DNA from: Luteimonas rhizosphaerae
GTDB lineage: Bacteria > Pseudomonadota > Gammaproteobacteria > Xanthomonadales > Xanthomonadaceae
NCBI RefSeq assembly: GCF_002849595.1
Contig: NZ_NRQR01000022.1
Location: 1 to 64,000, forward strand
DNA: 64,000 nucleotides
Reading direction: 5' to 3'
Under the pieces are notes generated by a model. It saw nothing but the letters and a program-made list of their open reading frames with translations, was not told the DNA's origin and did not search any database. This document shows, piece after piece, positions 52,201 through 60,906 of the stretch; within the stretch, counting starts at the first letter, position 1; each line of letters starts with the position of its first letter. The position numbers were made by a program, and so were the translations under genes.

Positions 52201-52899
52201 CGCGTGGAACGCCTGGGCAAGCGCGGCACCCGCGGCACGCAGGCGCGGCGCCGGATCGTCGGGTAATTCCGCCAGAGCAGGACGCAGCACGCGCTCGCGC
52301 ACCAGCGGCGACAGATCGCCGGCGAGCGCGAGCGGACCGCCGGACCACAGGCTGAGCAGATCGTCGGCGGCATCGGGTTCGACGCCTTGCGAGCGCCACA
52401 GATCGGCGGCGATGGCTTCGCGCAGCGCGGTATCGCTGGCCATCAGTTCTGGCGCGTCGAAACCCTGCCCGGCTTCCAGCGCGTGTTCGCGCAGCACGCG
52501 CGCGCAAAAGCCGTGGATGGTGAAGATCGCCGCGAGATCGATCTCGTCGGCCGCCGTGCGCAGGCGGCGACGCAAGGCATCGGCGCTTTCCTCGCCACGC
52601 GCGAGATGCTGCGCGAGCACGGTGTGGGTGAGCGCAGCTTCCGGCGAGGCGTCGTCGCCGATGTCGGCCTCGACCAGCGCTTCGGCCATCTTCAGGCGCG
52701 TGTGGATGCGGCTACGCAGTTCCTGGGTCGCGGCCTCGGTGAAGGTCACGGCCAGAATTTCGCCGACGCGCAGGCCACCTTCGACGACGAGCCGCACGAC
52801 CAGCGTCGCCAGCGTGAAGGTCTTGCCGGTGCCGGCCGAGGCCTCGATGGCGCGCACGCCGTCGAGCGGCAACAGCAGATAGGGATCGGTGCCGCTCAA
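49282..52899 (-). CDS. recB: Exodeoxyribonuclease V subunit beta (RecB)
   Basis: The 1205-residue protein has the UvrD-like helicase motifs EASAGTGKTFTL (19-30), VDEFQDTDPRQWRIFE (Walker B region), RVLSDAREGRALI and VVTLHKSKGLEYP. The C-terminal nuclease domain has LHDVLER, GLIDLTYVHDG and VLDYKTNRL, the D-x-K pair that cuts DNA. It forms the RecBCD enzyme that unwinds and trims broken ends and loads RecA. The start is a TTG overlapping the recC stop (TTGA). There is no better ATG near the family N-terminus. Length is close to the usual 1180-1230 residues. Confidence 0.93.
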   Translation of the reverse strand: MSGTDPYLLLPLDGVRAIEASAGTGKTFTLATLVVRLVVEGGLRVGEILAVTFTEAATQELRSRIHTRLKMAEALVEADIGDDASPEAALTHTVLAQHLARGEESADALRRRLRTAADEIDLAAIFTIHGFCARVLREHALEAGQGFDAPELMASDTALREAIAADLWRSQGVEPDAADDLLSLWSGGPLALAGDLSPLVRERVLRPALAELPDDPAPRLRAAGAALAQAFHAHGDDFRASLVAAVDSKILHGASYKADWITALFADLRTWCAAGNHDAPFHHAKLANLRRERLIEKTNKTAKGPTPDSPVCDAIPAYLDALDEIAEWQDARRVELLHRLRDDARARVGRFKQQQRVQTYDDLIDRVADAVDGPQADALVAQLRTQYKVALVDEFQDTDPRQWRIFERVFGAASGAPALFVIGDPKQAIYGFRGGDVETYLAAQASAELAPPLALNFRSRPGVLRAVAALYAQAQGAGHPPFVDDRIAFREVEPGGVRRDDDYLRDGAPAPALTLWQAPDPPPDHKGKVKPWSAGRSRELATQACVAEIHRVLSDAREGRALIEGRPVQPADIAVLVRSHSEATRIRAALAMVGIPAVAAGKQSLFATAEACDVHALLLALLHGADDGRLRMVLSTVLIGEDARHVAALDEDGDALRTWQLAALGWRDRLQRGGPLALITDLCAEHAGRLLGLLDGERRLTNYLQLAELLQEAQAHALGLHGLVDWLSRAIASASSDDDSQLLRLESDARRVQVVTLHKSKGLEYPLVFLPFAGIGGKPRDAGRHVTVADDAGRALHWKLLPSRSGWNDAKQRWQDGQRAEDARLLYVGLTRARHALWIAGGTFYGFEKAAIAHMIATPDALAETLGTAIRIDTQAPPASLPWLPPESEDAVPAARIATRSLLSDWWVYSFTQLANADSGNDASSASTLAAPGGLDEPAVDPDAAPDTAADTDAYDPRFAGARFGVVLHDVLERSDFTQWSGWTPDAPAPEADADVIVERLRAAGYADADLDDGIDVLTPLVGQTLTVTLPEGVRLADVPADARRPEIEFQFALAPTRIDALLALLHRHGVLSARSGFGTRRQLEGLMTGLIDLTYVHDGRWYVLDYKTNRLPGYGPAQLEAAMAHSEYDLQALIYTVALHRWLRFRLGDGYDYARDFGGVRYLFCRGLDARRDDAPGVQAWRFAPELVDALDGLFAGRDQEIAA

Positions 52900-55800
52900 T
52901 CCGATTCCTCCACATCGAGGTCCGCGGCGATCGCGCGCAGCGCATCCAGATCGGTGCCGCCGTAGACCATGCCGGAGACGACCGCGTTGAACACCGTCAG
53001 CGCCTGATCGACGAATGCGACCTGCGTGGCGGCGTCAGTAAACGGATCGCGCCCGCGCAGCGCGAGCCGCAGCGCTTCGGTACTGCCTTCGCCCCAACTG
53101 CGGTCGCTGCCGTGCCATTTCTTCGCCGCGTTCTGAAGACCACGTTCGAGTGTCGGCGCGTTGAACAGTTCCCAGCCGCTGTAGGGCGCAAAGGGAAACG
53201 GCGCGCGCAGGCCCTGGGTGCGCAGCGCGATCAACTGCGCGAGCAGGGCGCGGGCGTCGTGCGGTGCGAGCGTGGCGCGCGTGTGCGGACCGAGGCCGGA
53301 ATCGTCGCCATCGTGGAACTGCACCAGCGGCGTGTCGAGTCCGGCTGCGCTGGCGAGCAGCCAGTCGAGGCCGTCGCGGATCGCGGAATTGCCGTTCGGC
53401 GCGTCGAACCGGATGCGCGCGATGCCGTGCGGATACACGTCGCCGAGCCGCCCGTGCAGGCGCACAGCCTGTCCCGGACCCGATCCGGGGACGTCGATGT
53501 CGGCCTCGATCCGCGGTGATTCGGCTACCGCATCGCCACGCCAGGCAAGGAAGGCCTCGGCATAGCCGTCGACCTCGCGTCGCACCGCATCGAGCGTGCG
53601 ACGCCCCAGCGGCCCGGACGGCAGCAGGCCGCGTGCGCGCAGCAGGGCCTGCGTGGTCGCATCATCGTCGCCGCGCAGACGCGCCTCGAACACCGCGCGC
53701 TGCAGCTGCTGCTTCGCGAGGCCGCGGCCGGGCGCGAGCAGCGGTTCGACATCGCCTTCGAGCGTGTCGACGTCGGCCAGTCGCATGCCGAGCCGCTGGC
53801 GCAGGAAGGTCTCGGCCGGTGCCTGCAGGAAGCGGCGCAGCGCATCGAGCGACAGCGACGCGTCTTCGTCTTCGGTCGGCGGCAGCGCGGTGCCGTCGAA
53901 CCATGCCGGCAAGGCGATGCGCCGCTGCGCCGGCTGCGAGGCGGCCTGCCACCACTGCTGCCGGTACGAGAACCGGCGCGGCTCGTCGCCGGCGCCGAAG
54001 GCCGCGGGCGCGAACGGCTGCAGCGGGTGATGCACGACGAGGTCGTCCGCCGCGTGCGCGTCGGGTGCGTGCTGCACATCGGCGGCGGCCAGCAGTTCGG
54101 TCACCAGCACCGAGGGCTCGCGCACGCTGCCGTCGCGCGGGTCCGCGCCCTGGTAGCTGACGTAGAACACGTCCTGCGCGGCGGCGAACAGTTGCAGGAA
54201 CAGGAAGCGGTCGTCGTCGCGCGTGCTGCGGTCGCCGACCTGGCGTCGATCGGTGCCGAGTTCGGCGGTCAAGCGGTTGAGGCCGGCGGCCGAATCGCGA
54301 CGCGGGAAGTCGCCGTCGTCCATGCCCAGCAGGCAGATCGCGCGGAACGGCAGCAGGCGCATCGGCACCATGCGACCGACGCTGACGCCGCCGGTCAGCA
54401 GCGGCGCGCGCGTGTCGGCTTCACCGAGCACGGCGGCGAAATGCGCGCGTACGGCCTCCGACGGCACCGGCGTATCGAAGCCGGCGCGCGTGGCATCGGC
54501 GGCGAACGCGTCGATCAGGCTGCGCAGGCGATCGAGTGCGCGCTGGGTCGCGGGCGCGGACGGCGGCTTCGGCAGCAGCGCGTCGAGCAGGCGCAGCAGG
54601 CGGTCGCGCCAGGCTTCGGGCGGCATCGCCTCGCCGAGCAGGTCGGCATGCCGCGCGAGCACGCGCAGCAGGCGGACCAGCGTGTCGAGCGCATCGAGCG
54701 CGCTGCCTTCGAGTTCGGGCAATGGTGCGATCAGTTGACCGGATGCCGTCGCGATCGGCACATCGCTGCCGCTGGCGTGGCCGAGCAGCAGGCGGTCGAG
54801 CGCGAACGCCCAGGTGTAGGCGTCGTCGGCCGGCGCATCCAGGCGCGCACGATGGGCGGAGTCGATGCCCCAGCGCGCGCCGGCCGCGAACAGCCAGGCA
54901 TGCAGCCGCGCGAACGCACCGGCATCGAGCCCGGCGGAGTCGGCGAGAGGCGGGCTCGCCAGCAGGTCCAGTGTTTCCTCCAGACCGAAGCGCGCGACCG
55001 GCAGGGCGAGCAGGCGGAGGAAGACGTCGGCCAGTGGTTCGCCGGCGAGCGGGCTGGCATCGGCCAGCGCGTAGGGAATGTGCTCGTGCGCGCCCTGCCC
55101 CTCACGCCCGCGCCCGCCGAACACCGCATCCAGATACGGGATATAGGGATCGATGTCCGGCGCCAGTACCGCGACGTCGCGCGGCTGCAGCGGCGGATCG
55201 AAACGCGGATCCTCGAACAATGCGCGCAGCTGGTCGTGCAGGACCTGCAGTTCGCGCAGGCGCGTGTGGCAGGCGTGCACCTGCAGGCTGGGATCGTCGC
55301 GGCGCAACGCGGGCAGACGTGTGCGCGGATCCATCGCGGTCGGCGTCAGCGGCGGCGATGGCAGCCGCTGGAACAGATCCGACTGCAGACGCCGCAGCAG
55401 GCTGCCGTGAAACGCGCCGCCGCCCTCGGCGGGATCGGCATCGCTGCGCAGTTCGACATCGGGATGCACGACTTCGTAGCTGCCGAGCACGGCCATGAAA
55501 TCGCGGCCGGCATGGCCCCAGGCCTGCAGCAATGGATTCTCGGTACGTGCGGCGTCGGCGCCGCCGGCGCGCACGCGCTGGAGGTCACCCCAGTAATCGC
55601 GGCTGGGCGAGGGCACGTAGAAATGCAGCGTGCCCACGCGCGCCTGCGTGGCCAGCACGCGCAGCACGTCGGGCGACACATTGAGCGTGGCGAATGCGAA
55701 CAGCCGCGGCGGCAGGCCGACGGGCAGCGGCGCGTCTGTGCTTTCGAAGCGGTCGAGATACTGCTGGATGCGCCGCGCGCGATGCTGGCGGCCGCGCGCG

Positions 55801-56318
55801 ATGCGCCGCCACAGGATCGCCTGCGGATCGTCGGCATCCGCGCCCGCTTCCCAGCGCAGCAGCCAGTCGCGGCGCCAGGCCTGGTACTTCTCGAACACCG
55901 AGGCGAGTTCGCCGGCCAGCGCCCACGGCCGCAGCGGATCATTGCTGTCGACATGCGCGCGCAATGCGGCGAGCGCGGGCTGGGCGAGGAAGGCCGGATC
56001 GGTCAGCGCGGCATACAGATGCCAGCGCAGCGCGGCGGCATCGGGTTCGTCGGTCGGCGGGCCGAGATTGGCCGACAGCGCCTTGCCGACGAATTCGCCC
56101 GGCGTCACGAACTCCAGGTTTGCGGCGACGCCATGTTCGGCAGCGAGTGTCGCCTGCAGCCAGCGCCGCATCGCGACCTGCGGAATCAGGACCACGTCCG
56201 GCGCCAGCAGCGATTGCCCCGGTGCCGGCGTGCGCAGCGCATGCGCCATCAGGCCCGCCAGCACCTCCAGTGCGTTGGAATGGTAGAGGCGGAAGTCGGG
56301 CGTGGGCGCTGCGGGCAT
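52896..56318 (-). CDS. recC: Exodeoxyribonuclease V subunit gamma (RecC)
   Basis: The 1140-residue product begins with DFRLYHSNALEVLAGLM, the usual RecC start. It also has MRRWLQATLAAEHGVAANLEF, LFAFATLNVSPDVLRVL, AVLAPDIDPYIPYLDAVFGG and FRAICLLGMDDGDFPR. RecC is an inactive helicase-like scaffold that recognises Chi and holds RecB and RecD. A longer frame starts 20 codons upstream, but those residues do not belong to the family; the ATG before PAAPTPD is chosen. It is the first gene of the operon, 94 bp from the stop of the large unknown gene upstream. Confidence 0.92.
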   Translation of the reverse strand: MPAAPTPDFRLYHSNALEVLAGLMAHALRTPAPGQSLLAPDVVLIPQVAMRRWLQATLAAEHGVAANLEFVTPGEFVGKALSANLGPPTDEPDAAALRWHLYAALTDPAFLAQPALAALRAHVDSNDPLRPWALAGELASVFEKYQAWRRDWLLRWEAGADADDPQAILWRRIARGRQHRARRIQQYLDRFESTDAPLPVGLPPRLFAFATLNVSPDVLRVLATQARVGTLHFYVPSPSRDYWGDLQRVRAGGADAARTENPLLQAWGHAGRDFMAVLGSYEVVHPDVELRSDADPAEGGGAFHGSLLRRLQSDLFQRLPSPPLTPTAMDPRTRLPALRRDDPSLQVHACHTRLRELQVLHDQLRALFEDPRFDPPLQPRDVAVLAPDIDPYIPYLDAVFGGRGREGQGAHEHIPYALADASPLAGEPLADVFLRLLALPVARFGLEETLDLLASPPLADSAGLDAGAFARLHAWLFAAGARWGIDSAHRARLDAPADDAYTWAFALDRLLLGHASGSDVPIATASGQLIAPLPELEGSALDALDTLVRLLRVLARHADLLGEAMPPEAWRDRLLRLLDALLPKPPSAPATQRALDRLRSLIDAFAADATRAGFDTPVPSEAVRAHFAAVLGEADTRAPLLTGGVSVGRMVPMRLLPFRAICLLGMDDGDFPRRDSAAGLNRLTAELGTDRRQVGDRSTRDDDRFLFLQLFAAAQDVFYVSYQGADPRDGSVREPSVLVTELLAAADVQHAPDAHAADDLVVHHPLQPFAPAAFGAGDEPRRFSYRQQWWQAASQPAQRRIALPAWFDGTALPPTEDEDASLSLDALRRFLQAPAETFLRQRLGMRLADVDTLEGDVEPLLAPGRGLAKQQLQRAVFEARLRGDDDATTQALLRARGLLPSGPLGRRTLDAVRREVDGYAEAFLAWRGDAVAESPRIEADIDVPGSGPGQAVRLHGRLGDVYPHGIARIRFDAPNGNSAIRDGLDWLLASAAGLDTPLVQFHDGDDSGLGPHTRATLAPHDARALLAQLIALRTQGLRAPFPFAPYSGWELFNAPTLERGLQNAAKKWHGSDRSWGEGSTEALRLALRGRDPFTDAATQVAFVDQALTVFNAVVSGMVYGGTDLDALRAIAADLDVEESD

Positions 56319-56413
56319 CGCACCATGATGCCGGAGCAGGCTCTCGCCGCGTGAGACCGCACGGGTCGACGCCGTCAACGTCGCCCGCCGTCACACCATC
56401 ATGCGCGCCGCAA

Positions 56414-59005
56414 TCAGAAGTAACCGAGCACCATGTCGGCCTGCGACCCGCTCAGCGTGCCCGCCTCGATCGCATCGGCAACCGACTCGCGTACCGCGCC
56501 GGACCACGTGTCGCCGTAGCCGCTGGTCATCTGCGCGAACATCTCCAGTCGCTGGTCGCCGTCCTCGGCGAGCAGGCGCAGGACTTCGGCGCGATAGGCC
56601 GGGTCGTCGTTGTTCTTCAGCAGGTTGCCGATGTCCATTTCCCAGGTGGAAGAGCTGCCACTGCGGTTGTAGTCGGCCAGCGCGAGTTCGCGCGCCTGCG
56701 CGGCATCGCCGAACAGATCCGGCGACAGCGTCTCGGCCAGCGACGCGGCATCCGGATAGGTGTTGCCGATGTAGTCGCGGTAGAAGGTCGCGGCCTCGCC
56801 GGGATCCGTCGGCGCGTACGAGGAGATGCCCATCAGGTCCCAGGCGAAATTCGGATTGTCGGCGGCGAGCGCGGCTGCGAAGTCCGCGACGTCGTCGCCA
56901 CTGATGCCGCAGGCCGCGGCGATGTCGGTGAACTTGCCGGCCAGGCCGGGCGCGCCGCCGATGTCGGGATAGGTCACCAGCAGCGACTGCAGCTGCTCGG
57001 GCGTGAGGTCGAGGGTCTCGGCCATCTCGAACAGCTGCGACGAGGAACTGATCATCTCGTCGATGATCGCCGCGTCCACGCCCGCGGCGGTCAGATATTT
57101 CTCCAGCGTTTCGCGGCGCTCGTGGCCGTTGATGACTTCGCCGGCGAACGACCCCGCCGCCGAGATCACCGCGCCGATGCCCGAGAGGAGGAAACCGGCG
57201 GGCGCGACCGGGGTGAATTCCAGCGCGCTGCCCATCACGCCGAGCACGTCGCCGACCATCGCGATCGCATAGCCGGGATTGCCGTCGGCGGCGTGGTTGA
57301 AGCTGTTGGCCAGCGAGGCGGAGTTGGCGATCAGGCCCAGGCCCGGCGCGAGCTTGGCGGCGAATCCGGCGGCGCCGGCGAAGCGTCCGGCGGCCTGTGC
57401 GGCCTCGCCGACCGCGGCCGTGCCGCCCATCGTGCCGGCGACCAGACGCGCCGCGTTCTCGCCCGACTGGGCGAAGCCCGCGACCATGTTGACGTAGTCC
57501 TCGTTGGTGCCGGCGTTGACCGCGCCGACGGCGCCCAGCAGGACGCCCGCACCGGCCACGGCGCGCATCATCGGCGAGACGGACTCGTACTGGTTGAGGT
57601 AGCCCTGCAGGGCCCGGACGTCGCCGGCGGCGGCCGCATCGAGCAGTTGCGAGCCGATGCGGAAATCGTCGACGCCGGCCTTCGCCGGCCACGCCTGGAG
57701 GAGGCTCTGGAACGCGGTCTGGAACTGCGCCGAGGCCGCCGACACGTCGCCGTTGTTGCGTTCGAGCAGCTGCGCCATCGCCGAGGACGCCGCGTCCTCG
57801 AGCACCGGACCCGAGAGTTCGTCGAAACCGGCGAAGGCTTCGGCCAGCGCCGAGGTCGGGCCGCCGGCGTTGATCTCGGTCAGCAGCGCGAGCACTTCCT
57901 CGCCGCGGCCGTCCTTCGCCAGCCCGGTCATCGCCTCGGCCACCTGTTCGGCCACGGCGGGATCGCGCACGGCCGCATCGAGCACGGCGTCGCGGTTCCC
58001 GGTGACGTGGTCGGCCAGCGCGGCCGTCGCCTCGGTCAGGCGTTCGTAGGTGCCGGCGTTCTCGGGGTCGGTGCGGAAGGCGGTGACGAAGGCCGCCTGC
58101 TGCTCGGGCGTCATCGGGCCGGCCTGTGCCAGCAGCCCGCCGAGCGTTTCGTCGAGCCTGGTGACGTCGTCGGCGGCGGCGGTGTAATCGCCGAGCACGC
58201 TGTCGAGATCGGCGGCGGTGGCGCGGGTGGCCTCCGTCGCGCCGACCTGGCCGATGCCGGCCCGTCCGGCGACGTCGGCCCAGCCGGCCGCCTGGTTGCC
58301 GAGCGTGCGCACGTCGGTCTCCGACAGCACGCCGCGGTCGACGGCCGCGCCGATCGCCAGCGCGAAGGCCTCGCGGCGGCCGTCGGCATCGAAGGAGGCG
58401 TTGGCATTGGTGACGACGTAACCGCCGTTGCCGTCCTGCTCGTAGAGCCCGCCGTACACCGGGCTGACCACCTGTTCGAGCACGCCGTCTTCCTTCGCCA
58501 GACGCACCAGTTCGGCGAGATACGCGGGATCGCCGGCGTTGGCGACCATCAGGTCGCCCAGCGCGTGCTGGGACAGGATCGCCTGGCCCTGGACGCGCTC
58601 GGCGTAGTCGCCGGCGGCGGCGTCGACCTGCTCGGTGGTGCTGCGGCCCGACGGTTCCGCGGTCGTGGTCGCCGGGCCGGCGCCCGCCTGCTGCTCGTAG
58701 GCCTCGCGCACGGTGGCGGGGCTGCGGGTCTGCACCGCCGCCAGCACCTCGTCGGCGCCGAACACCGGATCGAGCCGCTGCAGCTGCTCGGCATCGAGCC
58801 CGGCGGCCAGCGTGTTGAGCAGATCGCTGCGCGCGCCGACGCCCAGATCGGCGACCTCCGCCGTCAGCGTCGCCTGCTGCTCGGGCGTCATCGCGTCGAT
58901 GCTGCGGCCCGCGGTGTAGGCGTCGGCCTGGGCCAGGCTGCTCGGCGTCGGCACGGGCGGAGGCGGCAGGGTGTAGGGATTGGTGGATTCGACCGGCATG
59001 CTCAT
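56414..59005 (-). CDS. Large protein of unknown function with duplicated modules and a hydrophobic centre
   Basis: I do not recognise this 863-residue protein. It starts with a Pro-rich segment (PPPPVPTP, about 14-21). A module at about 159-235 (DPAYLAELVRLAKEDG, then REAFALAIGAAVDRGVLS) recurs near the C-terminus at about 801-860 (DPAYRAEVLRLLAEDG, then RESVADAIEAGTLSG). TPEQ words occur at about 40, 299 and in LTPEQLQSLL further on. The centre has several Gly/Ala-rich hydrophobic segments. There is no signal peptide. The layout recalls secreted or contact-delivered toxins. TGGAG seven bases before the ATG supports the start. Neither the recC side nor the mla side shares its direction in an obvious operon. 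Confidence 0.72.
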   Translation of the reverse strand: MSMPVESTNPYTLPPPPVPTPSSLAQADAYTAGRSIDAMTPEQQATLTAEVADLGVGARSDLLNTLAAGLDAEQLQRLDPVFGADEVLAAVQTRSPATVREAYEQQAGAGPATTTAEPSGRSTTEQVDAAAGDYAERVQGQAILSQHALGDLMVANAGDPAYLAELVRLAKEDGVLEQVVSPVYGGLYEQDGNGGYVVTNANASFDADGRREAFALAIGAAVDRGVLSETDVRTLGNQAAGWADVAGRAGIGQVGATEATRATAADLDSVLGDYTAAADDVTRLDETLGGLLAQAGPMTPEQQAAFVTAFRTDPENAGTYERLTEATAALADHVTGNRDAVLDAAVRDPAVAEQVAEAMTGLAKDGRGEEVLALLTEINAGGPTSALAEAFAGFDELSGPVLEDAASSAMAQLLERNNGDVSAASAQFQTAFQSLLQAWPAKAGVDDFRIGSQLLDAAAAGDVRALQGYLNQYESVSPMMRAVAGAGVLLGAVGAVNAGTNEDYVNMVAGFAQSGENAARLVAGTMGGTAAVGEAAQAAGRFAGAAGFAAKLAPGLGLIANSASLANSFNHAADGNPGYAIAMVGDVLGVMGSALEFTPVAPAGFLLSGIGAVISAAGSFAGEVINGHERRETLEKYLTAAGVDAAIIDEMISSSSQLFEMAETLDLTPEQLQSLLVTYPDIGGAPGLAGKFTDIAAACGISGDDVADFAAALAADNPNFAWDLMGISSYAPTDPGEAATFYRDYIGNTYPDAASLAETLSPDLFGDAAQARELALADYNRSGSSSTWEMDIGNLLKNNDDPAYRAEVLRLLAEDGDQRLEMFAQMTSGYGDTWSGAVRESVADAIEAGTLSGSQADMVLGYF

Positions 59006-59168
59006 CGCGGACTCCAGGGCGCGTCCGCGACACGCGGCGGCAATGGCGCTATCTAATGCGATGTCGCGGGCCGGCACAGCTGGGGCGCGCCCTAGCCGTG
59101 CCGGCCTCGGCGCCTCGCGCTCGCCCCGATCCGCCCGGCATGCAGCATCCCGACCCCGGGACAATTTC

Positions 59169-59200
59169 TGTACTGACCAGTACACCGTATGAGGTAGGAT
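59169..59200 (+). promoter_or_regulatory. mla promoter with a 16-bp palindromic operator
   Basis: The perfect palindrome TGTACTGACCAGTACA occupies 59169-59184. CTGACC inside it (59173-59178) could serve as -35 and TAGGAT (59195-59200) as -10, with 16 bp between. The operator would cover the -35 element, so a bound protein would repress. The shape fits a TetR-type dimer site. The mlaF start is about 57 bp further on. The regulator is not encoded in the window. Confidence 0.6.
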
Positions 59201-59256
59201 TCAGCGTGCGCCCGCCATGCTCGGCGGGTTTTCGCGCCTACCGACCTGCGTTGTCC

Positions 59257-60081
59257 ATGACCGACTCCCTCGCCCCCGCCGTGCAGTTGCGCGATGTCCG
59301 CCTCGACCGTGGCGGCCGCACGATCGTGTCCGGCATCGATCTGTCGGTGCCGCGCGGCAGCGTGACCGCGGTGCTCGGTCCGTCGGGCAGCGGCAAGTCG
59401 ACGCTGCTCTCGGCGCTGACCGGCGAACTGGTGCCGGCCACCGGCACGGTGGAGGTCTTCGGCGAGCGCGTGCCGCAACGCCAGCGCGCGCTGCTGACGC
59501 TGCGCAAGCGCATCGGCGTGCTCCTGCAGGGCAATGGCCTGCTGACCGACCTGACCGCGGCCGAGAACGTCGCGCTGCCGCTGCGCACGCATACCGACCT
59601 GCCGCGTCCGGTCATAGACCGGCTGGTGGCGATGAAGCTGCACGCCGTCGGCCTGCGCACGGCCGGCGACCTGTATCCGCGCGAGCTGTCGGGCGGCATG
59701 GCGCGTCGCGTCGCGCTGGCCCGCGCGCTGGCGCTGGATCCGCCGCTGATGATCTACGACGAGCCGCTGACGGGACTGGACCCGATCGCCTCGGGCGTGA
59801 TCATGAGCCTGATCGGCCGGCTCAATGCGTCGCTCGGGCTGACCAGCATCATCGTCACCCACCATGTCCATGAGACGCTGCCGATCGCCGACCACGCGAT
59901 CGTCATCGCCAATGGCGGGATCGTGTTCTCCGGCACGCCGGCCGCGCTCGAGGCCAGCACCGATCCCCTGGTGCAGCAGTTCCTGCGCGGCGAGCCGGAC
60001 GGTCCGATCGCGTTCGACCGCGGCACCTACGACAGCGCCGGCCAGGCCGTCGCCGATCCCGCACTGGAGGCCGCCCGATGA
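59257..60081 (+). CDS. mlaF: Phospholipid ABC transporter ATP-binding protein MlaF
   Basis: The 274-residue ATPase has Walker A GPSGSGKST at 41-49, the LSGGMARR signature and Walker B LMIYDEPLTGLD, followed by the switch His in VTHHVHE. This is the MlaF type, in which the signature is SGGMARR. It drives the MlaFEDB complex that moves phospholipids between the inner membrane and MlaC, keeping the outer leaflet asymmetric. Its stop overlaps the mlaE start (ATGA). The ATG before TDSLAPAV is chosen; the in-frame extension upstream runs through the promoter. Confidence 0.93.
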   Translation: MTDSLAPAVQLRDVRLDRGGRTIVSGIDLSVPRGSVTAVLGPSGSGKSTLLSALTGELVPATGTVEVFGERVPQRQRALLTLRKRIGVLLQGNGLLTDLTAAENVALPLRTHTDLPRPVIDRLVAMKLHAVGLRTAGDLYPRELSGGMARRVALARALALDPPLMIYDEPLTGLDPIASGVIMSLIGRLNASLGLTSIIVTHHVHETLPIADHAIVIANGGIVFSGTPAALEASTDPLVQQFLRGEPDGPIAFDRGTYDSAGQAVADPALEAAR

Positions 60082-60821
60082 GCGCCGCGATCCGTTCCCT
60101 CGGCCGCGCCGGCTTGTTCTCGCTGTCGGTGCTGCGCGCGTCGAAGCCGACCGCCGACCTGTTCTCCGAGCTGGTCCGCGAGATCTACAAGATCGGCGGC
60201 CGCAGCCTGCCGATCATCGCGGTCGGCGGTGCCTTCGTCGGCCTGTCGCTGACCCTGCTCGGCTATCGCGCGCTGGAGACCTACGGCGCCAGCAACCAGG
60301 TCAGCGTGCTGATCGGCCTGGGCCTGTACCGCGAACTGGCGCCGGTGCTGACCGCGCTGCTGTTCGTCGGCCGCGCCGGCAGCTCGATCGCCGCCGAACT
60401 CGGCCTGATGCGCGCGACCGACCAGATCACCGCGCTCGGCCTGATGGCCATCGATCCGGTCGCCAAGACCGTCGCGCCGCGCTTCTGGGCCGCGGTGATC
60501 TGCGTGCCGCTGCTGACCGCGCTGTTCTGCAGCCTGGCGCTGTCGGCGAGCTGGTTCCAGGCGGTGCAGGTGCTCGGCGTCGACAACGGCATGTTCTGGC
60601 AGACGATGCGCGACGCGGTGGATTTCCGCACCGACTTCATCACCGCGTTCCTGAAATCGGCTGTGTTCGGCGGCACCGCGGCGCTGGTCGCCTCGTACGT
60701 CGGGTACCACGCCGAACCGACGATCGAAGGCACCTCGATCGCGACGACCCGCGCGGTGGTCAACGCGTCGCTGCTCGTGCTGATGTTCAATTTCGTGATG
60801 TCCGCGTTCCTGTTCCGATGA
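60078..60821 (+). CDS. mlaE: Phospholipid ABC transporter permease MlaE
   Basis: The 247-residue product has five to six hydrophobic segments and the family motif VGRAGSSIAAELGLMRATDQI (in parts, about residues 97-117), next to ALGLMAIDPVAKTVAPRF. This is the coupling helix region of MlaE permeases. It forms a dimer in the inner membrane with MlaF bound from the cytoplasm and the MlaD ring on the outside. The start overlaps the mlaF stop. An 85-bp gap separates it from mlaD. Confidence 0.93.
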   Translation: MSAAIRSLGRAGLFSLSVLRASKPTADLFSELVREIYKIGGRSLPIIAVGGAFVGLSLTLLGYRALETYGASNQVSVLIGLGLYRELAPVLTALLFVGRAGSSIAAELGLMRATDQITALGLMAIDPVAKTVAPRFWAAVICVPLLTALFCSLALSASWFQAVQVLGVDNGMFWQTMRDAVDFRTDFITAFLKSAVFGGTAALVASYVGYHAEPTIEGTSIATTRAVVNASLLVLMFNFVMSAFLFR

Positions 60822-60906
60822 GCCATCACCGCTGGTTCCGGAACCGGATGCGACGCTTTTCCCTGCAATGCCGCGTCCTGCGCGGTCCGCTCAAAGGTGA
60901 CACCCC

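Noticed and set aside
54027-59056. Long plus-strand frames opposite recC and the 863-residue gene
   Set aside because: They show the mirror composition of the real genes and no recognisable motif.
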